Assembly (NCBI GenBank): GCA_036426205.1
Contig: CM071570.1
Coordinates: 77,328,547 to 77,392,546 of the forward strand
Source: Ascaphus truei
Taxonomy: Eukaryota > Chordata > Amphibia > Anura > Ascaphidae
DNA length: 64,000 nucleotides
Direction of reading: 5' to 3'
The notes beneath the pieces were generated by a model. It was not told the origin of the DNA. It made no database searches and saw only the letters and a list, made by a program, of their open reading frames with translations. This document shows, one piece after another, positions 44,069 through 55,745 of the stretch. A program made the position numbers and the translations under genes. The stretch's first letter is position 1; every line of letters begins with the position of its first letter.

Positions 44069-46190
44069 CCTCCCCTGCTCAATGGGTGCCTGGTGCCCCA
44101 GTCGCCTCCCACGGGCTCTGGGGTACCACTGGCGCCCTTGAAGCACTCAATAAGTCCTGAGGGGTTGGCCTGGCAAAATTGTCCTCCGGCATTGTCCAGT
44201 ACATTGTCCTGGCCACAGTGGATTGTAAAGTCCAGATCCACCGTGGATGCCGGGCATTCTCCTTTGCCTCCCTCTGCCCCCCACCCAGTGCCTGATGAAC
44301 CAAGTCCATGGTGAAGGGGCCCCATTGCAGACCAGGCTGCACACTGCCCAGAGACTGGCATGTTTGCACCTGCAGGAGACCAGCTATCCAGCGCAGACCG
44401 TCGCTTTCCTGTCAACCAAGTCTGGGAAAGAGCTATGTCACTATCCTGTAAGGACCCTACCTGCTCTGGCCTTGTGCCCACCTGCTCTGCTCTGCTATAC
44501 TCCTGACTCTCCTCCCTGGCTGCCTATCTACCCACAGCCCCTCCTTTGGGAACCTCAGGGGAACTATGTCAGAGGGGGTCACTCTAGGCCCAGTCAGAAC
44601 AAGGGACCTTCGCCTACCTAGCCCATCCCTAGCTTCTGCCAGCTGCCTAACACCCACTGACTCTCATACTCCCCCTGCTCCACGGTGTCTCCCTGCCTAG
44701 CCTCCCCTAGGCCAGCACCTCAGCCGTGCTTACCTCCCTGCAGCCAACCACTGCACATCCTTTCTCCCCTGGGCATTCTAACCCAGACCCTGGAACATAC
44801 CTGAGTGCACCTACCTCCACCTGATGTCCCCCCCTTACCAGGGATGAGCTCAGGGGCATCCCCAGATGCAACCGCCTTCAGCTTTTGGCTGGCAGGTATC
44901 CCTGGGGGTGGCACAAGCTCGCTGCACTGGCCCGGATACCCCCAGCCCATAGCCAGGCTGCAACAGGGGGTTGCTGATCTGAGACACCCCCTGCTGAGCT
45001 CTGCAAGGGTAATGGGGAACTCTAGCTGCCATACCGGCTGCTTTCCTCCCCGGCTACCACTAGCCCTTCTTCTCCCCACTGAGACTGATGCGGCTACCTA
45101 CTGCAGCCTCCCTCCACTCCGCTTCTCCCTAGCTAATCTAACCTGGATCCTAGGGCTACCTGGGTTGAGGCCATCTCTTCTGACCACTGTCTCCCATTAC
45201 TGAGGATGAGCTCAGGGTTTGCTGGTGCAGATGCACCCACCCTTAGCTCTGGCTGGCAGGTAATCTGGGGGTGGGGCTAACTTTGCCACAACCCCTGATA
45301 CCTCCAGCCCGTAGCAGGCTGCAACAGTGGGCTCTTAACTGAGAGTCCCTTGCTGCTCCCCAGGGTAATGGGAAGTCTAGCTGCCCTACAAGCTCCCTTC
45401 TTCCCCTCACCTGGTGCCCCTATCTCCTGCCACCCCCCAGTCACCCCTAGAGTGAAACAACAGGGTACAGTCATAGGAAAAAATAAGTCAGGGGCAGTCT
45501 GCGACTTGGTCTGGCTTACCTCGCTGGTCCGCCGCTTCGTTGGCCCAATTGCAGGGAGATTGGAGTGGCCGCCGCCGGCATCATCGGGCCGGTAAGCAAC
45601 AGGTCGCCGCCGCAGCAGCGCCCGGGGTTGGCACAGGGGGGAAACGATGAGGACCGGGGTCCCAGGTTTGTGGAGAAACAGAGCTCACTGCAAACTTGGT
45701 AAAATACCCCCTCCCGCAATCTCCGTCCCTCCCCCATCAGAAAGGGCTCCGGCACTTTGCGGAATCGCGGCTCTTCTGCGCTGCCGCCGCTATGGGCGAG
45801 CCCGGCAGCATAGTACCCGGATTTGATGCAGGGTCTCCGGTGGATTGTGGGGCTCCGGTCATCGCTGGGAATCGCCGACTCCGCCAAACCATGTGAAAAC
45901 ACCCACCTCCGCACACCCAACCCTCCCCCAAATAAAATTGCCGGCCGGCAGGATGCCGGTAGTGGCGGCTTCTTCTCCGCCGGTTCTCCGCCGGGATCGG
46001 TGGATGGCCGCTGCTCTCCGCCGTGTGCTATGCAGCCCGTCAGGTTTCCAGGAGACGTCCCGAGGAGGGTTGTCACCCCGGCTGGGCGGGAAGCCATCAG
46101 AGGATGCCGCTAACTGGGTCATCTTTTCCGCAGCTCGTGAGCGCTGGCCCTGAGGGGCTTTCTTCGCCCGACCGCACACGGTCAGGGCAC
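44069..46190. other. Unassigned retroelement-like interior
   Basis: C-rich sequence containing a diverged tandem duplication of about 230 bp (44839-45075 and 45202-45430; shared words GGATGAGCTCAGGG, GGCTGGCAGGTA and AGGCTGCAACAG). It may be the interior of the minus-strand LTR element or the leader of the gypsy element. Open frames on both strands (for example 43951-44481 and 45516-46097 minus) show no recognisable domain. Confidence 0.4.
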
Positions 46191-46199
46191 TGGGCATTA

Positions 46200-47145
46200 T
46201 TGTGGCCCGTTTGGGCAGTGCCGCGAGCCTGCCGGATCTTCTCGCCACCGGTGGACTAACCCAGCAAGGGGGGCAACGGAGTCCCAGAGCGGAGTTGCTT
46301 GAGCACCGGGCTCTGGGAGGGGGTAAGTGGGTCGGGACAACGCCAGCCCAGGAGCTCGTTCCGCTCCGCCTGGGACCACATCCTTCCCCACGCAGATAAC
46401 AGTGAAAGCGCTTCTTTCCGGGAAAATTTGTTGGCCGCCGCCGCGGCCGTACACTCTCGGCTGTAAACTCTCGGGGTCTCCGCGATCACCCGCTCCTCAC
46501 AAGTTTCTTGCCGCCAGTCTGCTCACAGGTAATGCACTGGCATGGGCCTCCCCGATCTGGGAATTGCGCCCCGATATTACTCGAGATTACGCAGCCTTCA
46601 GACGAGACTTTCGACAGGTCTTCGATACCCCCGCACGACAGAGAGCTTTGATTCCTGCTGCAGCTTACACAGGGACGTCGGTCTGTGGCCCAATATGCCT
46701 TGGAATTCAGGACCATAGCAGCTGAGACTCGTTGGGGCGGCAGGAGGCTTAGTCTCCATCTTCTGGAAAGGCTATCGGACTCCCTGAAGGATGAACTTGC
46801 TTCTCAACCCAGGCCAGGACTTCTGGGGACCTCATCACCCTGGCCATTCGTATGGACCAGCGTCTCCAGGTATGCCGCGCTCGCATCAGCAACCCCGGTC
46901 TACATCTTTCTGTGCTCCTTCTCCAGGTGCTCTACTACCTCGAGACTGTCTTCTCCCCGTGCCTGCTGGAAGCCCCAGAGCCGATGCAACTCTGAGTCCA
47001 GCACCCTCGTTCACCTTACGACAATTTCGCTCAACCGGAGAGTGTGCCATCATTGCGGATCGTCTGAGCAGCGTACCCGTGACTGTCCACCATCTCCGGG
47101 AAACAACCAAACCAGCGTGAGTACGAAGGGGCTCTCCTGGTGCTA
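46200..47145 (+). pseudogene. Gypsy gag, frameshifted
   Basis: Remnants in shifting frames: LPDLLATGGLTQQ (about 46230), GNALAWASPIWELRPD then DYAAFRRDFRQVFDTPA (46526-46640), QYALEFRTIAAETRW (46688-46732) and SDSLKDELASQPRP (46769-46810), all typical of the gypsy capsid region. A zinc-knuckle-like CHHCGSSEQRTRDC (about 47050) has Gln where His is expected. At least two frame changes disrupt it. Confidence 0.75.
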
Positions 47146-47224
47146 AATCTCATTGTCCCCGATCCAGAAGGGAACTCCCTAAAAAAATTGACCATTCCCA
47201 TCTCCCTTTCTGGCCCTACCTTCT

Positions 47225-47300
47225 GCACTCCACAGCAGCATTTATCGATTCCGGCGCAGGACTGAATTCATGGATCAGACCTTCTCTGAACAAAATCAGA
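47225..47300 (+). pseudogene. Gypsy aspartic protease remnant
   Basis: AAFIDSGAGLNS (47237-47272) has the D-S/T-G active-site triplet of retroviral-type proteases. The reading frame breaks shortly after, and the remainder of the domain was not assembled. Confidence 0.65.
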
Positions 47301-47628
47301 TCCCACCTCTAAGAAGAGTCCCCCGCGTCCTGGTCGGGATTGATAATCGGCCACTCACTCCGGCATATACTTTGGAGACCGGACCACACCCTTTCTTCTC
47401 ACTCCCACAAAGAGACCCTGGGCTTTGACGTGATTCATCCCCGGGTACACCGGTCACGCTTGGGCCTGCTGGTTGCAGAAGCACAATCGGGCATCGATTG
47501 GGTATCCCCTAATCCCATTGTCTGGAGGTCAAGGTCAGAGGAATCTTCTTCGTCTACGGAATATCCGTCCACCTACTAGCTAACACATCCAACCTCAGAG
47601 GGAGTTACCTTCCCCTTACGCAGAATTT

Positions 47629-48980
47629 TTGGACGTTTTTATGCAAGAGCAATTGAGCTCTACCCCCTCATCGTTCCTACGATTGCCGATTTACCTGGTA
47701 CCTGGATACACCTTGCCAAAGTCCAAATCTTATCCCTCTCGTTGCCCGAGAAGAAGCCAGGATGAATATATTCGTGAGAACTTAAAGCGGGGCTTTATAC
47801 GTCCTTCCAACTCTCCGCAGGGGTGGATTCTTCTTGTCAAGAAGAAGAGTAAGAAAGATGGTACTCTCAGACAGGTAGTTGATTACCGGGGCCTTGAACC
47901 AATTTATGGTGAAAAATCGTTATCCACTCCCACTCACTCCGAACTCTTCGACAGACTTCAGGGGGCCAATCTCTTTACCAAACTTGACCTCCGTGGGGCA
48001 TACAATCTCATCCGTATCCGAGAGGGCGATGAATGGAAAACTGCCTTCAACACCCGTAGCGGGCACTACGAATACCTAGTGATGCCCTTCGGTTTGTGCA
48101 ACGCACCTGCAGTTTTTCAGGACTTTATCAATGACATCTTTCAGGATGTCCTTAATCGCTTTGTAATTGTCTACCTGGGTGACATCCTTATTTTTTCCCA
48201 AAACTTACAGGACCATATCATCCACACGAAGTTTGTGCTTTCGCATCTCCGAGAGAACCGGTTGTTTGCCAAGATGGAGAAATGCCTTTTTCACCAGTCT
48301 ACCACTTCCTTTCTTGGGTACATTATCTCCAACAGAGGCTTGGCCATGGACCCAGAGAAACTGAAAGCCGTAATGGATTGGCCACAACCCGATTCCCTCA
48401 AATCTATTCAGCGATTTTTAGGATTTTCCAACTACTACCGGAAATTTATTCACAACTTTTCCACCATCATCGCTCCTATCACGGCACTGACTCAAAAAGG
48501 TGCAGATCCTGCTTCTTGGTCACCATACAGTAGGCAGCCACGGCTTTCAAAGCGTTGAAACAAGCCTTTGTCTCTGCTCCCATCCTTCGACATCCGAACA
48601 CTAGTTTTCCATTCACCCTAGAGGTTGATGCTTCTGACTGTGGGGCTGGTGCGGTTCTGTCTCAGAAATTTTCTCCCCAGGACAAACTTCACCCTTGCGG
48701 GTTTTTTTCTAAAAAGTTTTCTCCAGCGGAGAGAAATTATGATGTGGGCAATAGGGTGCTTTTGGCTGTCAAGCTGGCTCTTCAAGAATGGAGGCACCTT
48801 CTGGAGGGGTCAAAAGAGCCATTCACGATTCTCTCGGACCATAAAAACCTGTTGTACATCGAGAATGCCCGCCGCTTAGGTCCTCGCCAAGCCCGCTGGT
48901 CATTATTCTTCTCCAGGTTTAATTTTATTCTGTCATATATTCCCGGCACAAAAAACGTCAAGGCGGATGCTCTCTTCTGA
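47629..48980 (+). pseudogene. Gypsy reverse transcriptase and RNase H
   Basis: An open frame of 309 codons (47629-48558) carries the RT blocks: RQVVDYRGLEPI, FTKLDLRGAYNLIRI, EWKTAFNTRSGHYEYLVMPF with GLCNAPAVFQ, then the thumb with FLGFSNYYRKFI. The catalytic box reads YLGD at residues 182-185, with Gly in place of the first of the two essential Asp (YxDD). RNase H follows in another frame (48555-48980): [37 protein letters not shown], and the end KNVKADALF, where a stop replaces the usual continuation. Confidence 0.9.
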
Positions 48981-50443
48981 AGAGAGACCGGAAAAGACCA
49001 CCGAGTCCATCCTTCCTAAACAAAGGATCCTACCAGTTGCGGCGTTCAAGAATCTTGAGAAGATCATCAAATCACAAAAACATCTTCCGACTGGTCTTGA
49101 GGTTCCGAAAGACACCTTGTACGTAGAGCCCAAGTTCGTTCCTGAGATACTCGACTGGGGACATCCTGCCCGTTCGGCAGGGCATCCAGGATTCAAGAAG
49201 ACCTTGAATCTCATCCGTCGCACCTTCTGGTGGCCAAATATGGCCAAAACCATTCTCGAATTTACACGGTCCTGTCCGGTATGTGCACGTAACAAAATTC
49301 CTCGTCAGAAACCTCAGGGCCTTCTCTTACCTTTACCTATTCCGGAGCGTCCCTGGTCACACATATCGATAGACTTTATTGTGGAGTTGCCTAGGTCGAA
49401 TGGTATGAACACCATTCTTGTAGTAGTGGACCGGTTTTCCAAGATGGCACATTTTATCCCTCTCAAAGGATTACCCTCCTCACCCGCCCTAGCTGATATT
49501 TTCTCCAAAGAGATTTTCCGGATCCATGGGATTCCTACATCCATTGTATCTGATCGGGGCTCTCAATTCGTCTCCAGATTCTGGAGGAATTTCACCATGA
49601 GACTGGGCATCTCATCTTCCTTTTCTTCTGGATATCACCCTCAATCTAACGGACAGACCGAGAGGGTTAATCAATCCCTCGAGAAATACTTAAGGTGCTT
49701 CGTCTCTAACTCTCAGGATGACTGGGCAGAATTACTTATCTGGGCTGAGTATGCCTTTAATTCCTCCAGGAACGAGTCTACCCATGAGACTCCCTTCTTT
49801 ATCAACTATGGATTCCATCCGGCTCGCCTAACTATTTCTAAAATCTCCTCTGGAGTACCAGCCGTGGACGAGCACATCACTCTCCTACCGGACTCTTGGT
49901 CCAGAATTCAATCTGCACTGCAAAAAGCCTCCTTGACATCTAAAACCCAGGCTGATCGTCACCGTCGACCGGGACCCAACTACAAACCCGGGGACAAGGT
50001 TTGGCTATCTTCCAAGAACATCCATCTCAAGACTCCTTCCCCCAAATTGGCACCTAGGTTTCTGGGTCCTTTTTCCATCGTGGAACAGGTAAACCCAGTT
50101 TCCTTCCGACTTCAACTACCTCAAAGCATGAGAATCCCGAATGTCTTTCACACCTCGCTTCTCAAGCCCTTCATCTCCAGTAGCCTCTTTCCGGACCACA
50201 CTTCTAAACCAGACCCTGTGTTTGTACAGGGTAACGAAGAGTACGAGGTCCAGGCTTTACTAGATTCCCATCTTTCGAGAGGTAAGGTCCACTTCTTGGT
50301 CCATGGAAGGGTTTTGGACCCGAAGAGAGGTCGTGGGTACCCCTTAAAGACATTCATGCCCCCGGACTCCTCAAACGCTCCCAAAAGAAGTTTCCATCCA
50401 AACCATGGAAAGATCGTCCTGAAGCCGACCCTGAGGGGGGGGG
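48967..50443 (+). pseudogene. Gypsy integrase with C-terminal chromodomain
   Basis: One open frame holds the integrase. The zinc-binding HHCC motif is at H66, H73, C103 and C106. The catalytic triad is D136 (SIDFIVELP), D196 (SDRGSQF) and E232 (NGQTERVNQSLE), spaced D-35-E as in retroviral-type integrases, and all are present. A GPY/F-like module follows (PRFLGPFSIVEQVNPVSFRL). The C-terminal chromodomain begins [21 protein letters not shown] one-base loss near 50305 shifts the frame in mid-chromodomain, so this frame runs wrongly into the 3' LTR. Chromodomains direct integration to marked chromatin in other chromoviruses. Confidence 0.92.
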
Positions 50444-50445
50444 AT

Positions 50446-51200
50446 TGTGAGGATTCAGGGATCGCGGCGCCCGCGGCCCGGCCCCCCCTCTTCTTCTTTA
50501 CCTCCCACTGCTGAGGTGCGTGCCCCTCGCTGGCATCACTTACCTCCTTCTGCTCTGGGGGTTCCCGGCCGTCCCCGGTGGTCTCTCGCTCCTGCTAGCT
50601 CTTCCCTCTCCCATGCGGCTGCCGTGTGTCCCGGCCGCGCGCGTGAACAGCGTACGCCGGGTGAAGATAATTTATTCACTGCTCTAGCAGTGAAACCACG
50701 CCCCCAGCAGATGAACAGGACCCCCTGCCAAAATAAGAGTTCTCACCTGCCTGCCAATCAAGTGGACCTATCCAAGATAGCTCCACGCACTCCTCCAGGC
50801 CTGCCTCCACTTTCGATTGGTCAGCCGCACTTTATATTGCCTGTCCTCCCACTCACTCATTGCTCGACATAGTTTCCACTTGGATTACTACTCTGGCATT
50901 CTCTCCCTTATTTCTCTCAGGTTACGACTTGGCTTGGCGGACGTCTATCTCTGGCTCTCGACCCCTGCTTGGGCAAACGACCTTCCGGAATTCTCCAATC
51001 CCTGACCTTGGCTAAACGGCAACGACGACGGCACTTCTTTACTGGTACCGGCAAGTATTGCTAGCTAACACCACCTGGCCTGGCAACGCCTAAAACACGA
51101 CACTCCGGACACGCTCCTTTTGCTGCGGGTGCATGTCCATATACGTTCCTCACCTCAGTAGAAGGGACGGGTCTGGTCTGCGGGCAGCACCGGCGTAACA
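50446..51200 (+). repeat. Gypsy 3' LTR, complete (755 bp)
   Basis: Begins TGTGAGGATTC, ends CGGCGTAACA, followed by the GTACT duplication. The first 404 bp match the 5' LTR. CTTTATATTG at about 50830 is a weak TATA candidate. Confidence 0.92.
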
Positions 51201-51205
51201 GTACT

Positions 51206-51371
51206 GCCTTGAGGAAGCGGCTACGCGAAACGCGCGCGTCAATTCTTAATTTAATAAACCCATTATTTTAAAATTATTTGAATATAGTGTATGTTTTAAA
51301 GTGTTCACCATACCACCTATGTGTTTAGAGTGCCCTTACTAGGTTCTTTCTCTCCGGTCTGTTGTTATATG
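51206..51371. mobile_element. Foldback palindrome, right arm
   Basis: Inverse of 41401-41570. It carries TGAGGAAGCGGCTACGCGAA and ends CTGTTGTTATATGC, complementary to the left outer end. Confidence 0.85.
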
Positions 51372-52128
51372 CTAATGTAAGAACAAGCATTTTTCCCACT
51401 AAGACGGAAGTTTAGCAGCACAAAGCACATCGTTTTATTTATTTTGTATTTTGTGTAAATACCTTTTGCTCAATGTGCCCACAGCTACCTTAAAAGTAGC
51501 AATCCCACCAATTTTGTATTCTTGTTTTTTTTTAACAGAATCATAACCGGGATGTCCTCTGGAGTCGCACTAGGTTATCTTCAGCTCTGCGAAGCCCTTG
51601 GTACTGGGATTTTTAACCAGTTTATTTGCAAGTGTTCTCCCTGGATACTTAAAGATGGCCACCACGGTTGTTGCAAAGTAATTCTTCCAATGACGTTCCA
51701 GATTCCTTTTGGCCTGGGGGACCAGCAAGGTTTGGTGGGCCTTTTTATTTTGCAGATAACGCACGCATAATGATTGTTTTTAATAGTGATGCGACAATGT
51801 GTGCATTAGATATTGCGCTAGCATTAAACGCATCACGTTAACGGGTGCAAAAAAGTCTGCTACATCTGTAGTTGAGGAGCTGATGTCTGCTGAGCTGCAG
51901 ATAGCTGAGTAGCTGCTACCTGCCCTGGGAGAAGTCAGAAAGATGCAGAGACCCGAGAGACTGCCTGCAGCTCATAATGGGAACTGCAGAACTCTGGAGC
52001 TTTGCATGCTTCTTTCTACGAACCACATGTCAGGGTTGTGTACCAGAGAAGCAAAGACTGCCTGAACTGCGAGTGCTTGTATTTTATAGTTAGACAGAGT
52101 AGGGCCTGTTATTGCTATATCCACAGTG
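51372..52128. other. No feature recognised
   Basis: Mixed sequence with GATACTTAAAGATGGCC at about 51648, loosely like the motif at 23940 and 28000. No exon supported. Confidence 0.35.
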
Positions 52129-52788
52129 CAGGGGTCCCCAACACGGTGCACGTGGGCACCATGGTGCCCTCCAAGCTTTGTGTGGGTGCCCAGGGCCGCC
52201 CGATAGAGGAGAGCCGGGACAACTGCTCTTCCCTCTGCTGCGGGCCCAGCCTTTCTCTCCCCTTCTGCGGTATGCCCAGCCTCTCTCACCCCTCCTGCAG
52301 CGGGCCCGGCCTCTCTCTCACCCCCCTACAGCAGGCCCGGCCTCGCTACAGAAGTTGGGCTGTTCGGTGCGGCACTGAAGGTCTCCAGGTAAAAAGTGCG
52401 GGTGTGTTTTGTATGGGGGGCTATTAAGTGAATGGTGGGTGGGAGGGGTTTTTATGTGTATTGATGGAGGAATTGTTTATTGGGGAGGGGCTATGTGTAT
52501 TGGGGGGAGAGAGAGAGGTGGGGGCGTGACAGGCAGAGAGGTGGGGGCATGACAGGCAGAGAGGTGGGGGCGTGAGGGGGGAGAGAGGTGGGGGACATGA
52601 GTGGAGGGGGGGGGAGGGAGGGGGGGGGGGGGGGGGAGGGGGAGAGAGGTGGGGGGGTGAGAGAGACAGGTGGGGGTGTGAAGGAAAGAGAAAGAGGTGT
52701 ATGTGTGTACGTGCATTAATTGGTTGGTGCCCGCCATTCTCCTAAACTCTCAAGTGTGCCATGGGCACAAAAAGGTTGGAGACCCAAG
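52129..52788. mobile_element. hAT-like non-autonomous transposon
   Basis: The left end CAGGGGTCCCCAAC and the right end GGTTGGAGACCC are imperfect inverted repeats of the hAT type. Flanking CCACAGTG / CACTAGTG may be a decayed 8 bp duplication. The interior has GGGCCCGGCCTCTCTC tandem words and a G-rich run (52600-52660). Confidence 0.6.
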
Positions 52789-52865
52789 CACTAGTGGATT
52801 CTTCCTGGAGACCTTGTGCCAAGCCAGATGAAAAGGAGTGCATTTATTTACAGGGGAATATTCAG

Positions 52866-52886
52866 TAAATAATAATAATAATAACT
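52866..52886. repeat. (AAT)n short array
   Basis: About six AAT units at the start of a repeat-like segment. Confidence 0.8.
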
Positions 52887-54604
52887 TTATGCATATAGCA
52901 CTTTTCTCCCAAAGGGACTCAAAGCACTTGACAGTTACAAAAAGGGAAAAGCAAGAAAACATTTAAGGTGCAGCCTAGTGCCCCTGGCTATGTTTTCCTC
53001 GGCCCTGGCATGTAAGTCCTGGTAAGTGAAGGCAGTGCTGGGGTTAAATCCCTTTCACATGGGCCAGGATGTGAGTCCCTTGGCACACTAGATAAATTGT
53101 TGCCATAGCCAGGTGCAGGCTGGATGGCAGTTGGGAGCGTTTTTTGGGGTGGGGGGGCGTTAATGGGTCGCATGTAGTATGGTGTGACATCGGTACAACC
53201 TCTAAAACCTGCCCAGTTTGGGGCAGGGTCAGTAACCCCTCCCCAGGTATATAAGAGGCTCCTGACCCAAATTTAGAGACGATTCTAGGATGTAGCCTGC
53301 TCCCCAGAGAGTGAGGTGGTATCTGCCTTACCCCATCAGGGGGTAAGGGGGTGGTGACTAGCCTCAAGGGCCTCAAGCCCTTGGGGGATCCTAGTCAGGG
53401 AAGTAACAGTATGCAAGATGCTAGAGAAGATGTTACATGACTGATGGGTGTAAAAAGTACCTGTCTTCAAGAGAAGGATTCGGTTCAGGCCTGCCAAATA
53501 AATGGTGAACTGTTCCTAGCCTCTGTTGTTACTGGAAAAGGGTGTTCCTGTAGGGACTACTCTCTGCCTCCGGCAGCACCCTACAGGATGGAGGCGCTGC
53601 ACCGAAGAAGTACCAGCCTGTCCCGTTGCTAGTCCCACTACCACCCGTGGAGACTCCGGCTTCCTGGCCTACAGCAGGTGAGCTAACCAGCACCGGTACA
53701 CACGTAGCATGCAGATCTTCCATAAAGGGGGGGAAAGGGTGTTACAAGGTTATAAACGAGACTAAACACAAGAAAAGATACAATACAGGATGGAACAATA
53801 CTGTAGTTGTTAAATGCTGGACAGGTTGTGGTTCACTGATTAAATGCCTGGGTAAAAAGGAAGGTGTCGATCCTGTTTTTATAGATTTCCAGAGAGGGGG
53901 GCCTCTCGAACTGTACGAGGCAGACAGTTCCAGAGAGCGGGAGAAGCGTGGCTAAAAGCTCGGGCCCCTAAGCAAGTCAAGGAGATTCAGGGAACTGTTA
54001 GGAGTCCTTCATCTGCAGATCGAAGTGAGAGAATGGGAATGTAGGGAACAAGGGAAGTTGTAGCCATTGCGGACCTGTGGTTTGGAATTATTACAGAGAC
54101 ATAACTAAAATGACTATAAATAGGATTGTAGGTACATCGCAGTAAACAAACGTGTTCAACAAACGCTAAAAACAATATTGACACTAGGATTACCATTACT
54201 GGCATAAGGACTGGTGAAATTCAAGGTATTACCCCAGTGTTAAAGTGCACTTAATAATGAATGGTTATTGGTTTTACACAGCATTGCTGATGTTGCTTTT
54301 ATGGGATAATGCTGAGTGGGACAATGTGATATGTTATACATATTGATCGATCTGTATCGTTTATTTTCTACAGAAATGTGCTTGCATTTTTAAAACTAAT
54401 GGTTTTTGTCATTTAAAGCAAGTTATATTTCTGCTTTCATATATTTAAAGAACAGTGCACAGGAGTATGGGCTGGTTAAGGATTTTTAAAAAACCCAAGA
54501 CCACCATTAAAAAGCACCAAGGTAACGGCATTTTAGGCCGGTAAGTCACCCTTAACGTGACATACCAAATAACCGGACCCAAATTTACTTTCCCCTTCAG
54601 AAGC
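52887..54604. mobile_element. Unresolved repeats, possibly an LTR within another repeat
   Basis: CACTTTTCTCCCAAAGGGAC ... GACAGTTACAA (to 52945) and TACAAGGTTATAAACGAG onward (53743) look like two halves of one repeat. The sequence between has a TATA-like CCAGGTATATAAGAG (53243-53257) and a CCCCATCAGGGGGTAAGG palindromic word, as in an LTR. The boundaries were not proven. Confidence 0.3.
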
Positions 54605-54790
54605 TATTATTATTGTAATTTATTTGTAAAGTGCCAACATATTCCACAGCGTGGTACAATGAGGGGTACAGGGATTTGATCATTACATAAACATCAAATA
54701 AAAATATTTGTTTAAAAAAAGGAGTTAATAAACAGAGTTACACAAAAATAGAAGTAAAGACAAACAGATACAAAGAGGTAATTACCACAT
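54605..54790 (-). mobile_element. LINE 3' tail, antisense
   Basis: ATTATTATTGTAATTTATTT then GTGCCAACATATTCCACAGC is the complement of the common L2/CR1-type tail seen at 41140. Confidence 0.5.
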
Positions 54791-54913
54791 TACAAATATC
54801 GCAGGAAAGTCTGCACTCACCCGATCAATCTGAGGGTGTCCTTCTGGAACAGCGTGAGGGGGGCCGCTCGGGAGAGAAGCAGTGACCCGCTGCTCAGCAT
54901 CTGAGTGAAAGAA

Positions 54914-55164
54914 TCAATCATCTCCTCCACACTCAACACAAAGTTTTGCCGACACCAGTATTCAGATAAACGAATGCATTTATTAAGCAGAAGACATAGA
55001 ATACACAGCGTTTCGGGGGTGACCCTTGTGGTGTCACCTGACGAAGGGGTCACCCCAGAAACGTTATGTGTTTTCTATGTCTTCTGCTTAATAAATGCAT
55101 TCACTTTTTTTTTTTCAATACTGGTGTCAGCCAAACTTTGTGTTGAGTGCGGAGGAGATAATTG
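54914..55164. mobile_element. Foldback palindrome (~115 bp arms)
   Basis: TCAATCATCTCCTCCACACT ... is inverse to the sequence ending GGAGGAGATAATTGA, with a spacer of about 20 bp at the centre (near 55039). The core contains CTGACGAAGGGGTCACCCC followed by AGAAACG. Confidence 0.85.
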
Positions 55165-55235
55165 ATTTTTATTTTTTTTTAATGACCAAATTACGGTAAC
55201 CCTGAAAGGGAAGGGGCTAGAGAAAAAAAGAGTAA

Positions 55236-55555
55236 GGCTGTGATAATAGTGCCTGCTGCAGGGAGCGCGCAACCACGTGACGTCACTCACGTGGTGCGTG
55301 CGTGCGCCGAAACCTGCACTGTGTAGGCAGGAGACATCGGGAGGCGTGGACGAGACATCACGTGAGTGGTTCGCCATCATTGGCTGAACCACTTCACGTG
55401 ACGCTGACCTAACGCGGCCGTCGCATGGAGATTCTCCTGGATTCTGCCTCCCCATCGCGCCTCCATGCGCACTATGTGCCCTTCACGGAATGCAGGTATG
55501 TGTTTTGGTGGCGCGCGCCATTGCGCTTGCCGCCGCGGCCACTATAATCGGGGCT
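55236..55555. mobile_element. PIF/Harbinger-like MITE, copy 5
   Basis: The ends GGCTGTGATAATAGTGCC and the complement of CCACTATAATCGGGGC are imperfect inverted repeats, flanked by TAA (55233-55235 and 55556-55558). CpG-rich interior with ACGTGACGTCACTCACGTG. Confidence 0.6.
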
Positions 55556-55594
55556 TAAGGGGGTTGCTGCTTTAAATAATCTACTCATCTAGCA

Positions 55595-55745
55595 TAATTT
55601 ATATTTCATTTGCCTGTCATTTCCCAGAATCCCCTGCTGCATTGGAAACACTATGCTAAGAGATAATGGGGAAGGATAGGGTTGGAGACCTGTCGGAGAC
55701 GTGAATTTGCTCATAAGTGATATTTTTATTTGCTGGGACTTTAGT
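55595..55745 (+). mobile_element. Dispersed repeat F, copy 2 (partial)
   Basis: ATTTCCCAGAATCCCCTGCT and CTATGCTAAGAGATAATG match 61858-61912 and the inverse of 39800-39850. Confidence 0.5.

Larger units (their letters stand above)
41592..51200 (+). mobile_element. Ty3/gypsy chromodomain retrotransposon, inactive
   Basis: The element is flanked by GTACT (41587-41591 and 51201-51205), a 5 bp target duplication. The 5' LTR is cut off at 41995; the 3' LTR is complete (50446-51200). The order gag, protease, RT, RNase H, integrase, chromodomain is that of chromoviruses. No envelope gene is seen. The polypurine tract GAGGGGGGGGGA (50433-50444) precedes the 3' LTR. No primer-binding site was found because the region after the 5' LTR has been replaced by other sequence (41996 to about 46100). 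Frameshifts and a substituted RT active site show it is dead. Confidence 0.9.

Noticed and set aside
45516..46097. 193-codon minus-strand frame
   Set aside because: Lies in GC-rich unassigned retroelement DNA with several open frames on both strands; no motif seen.
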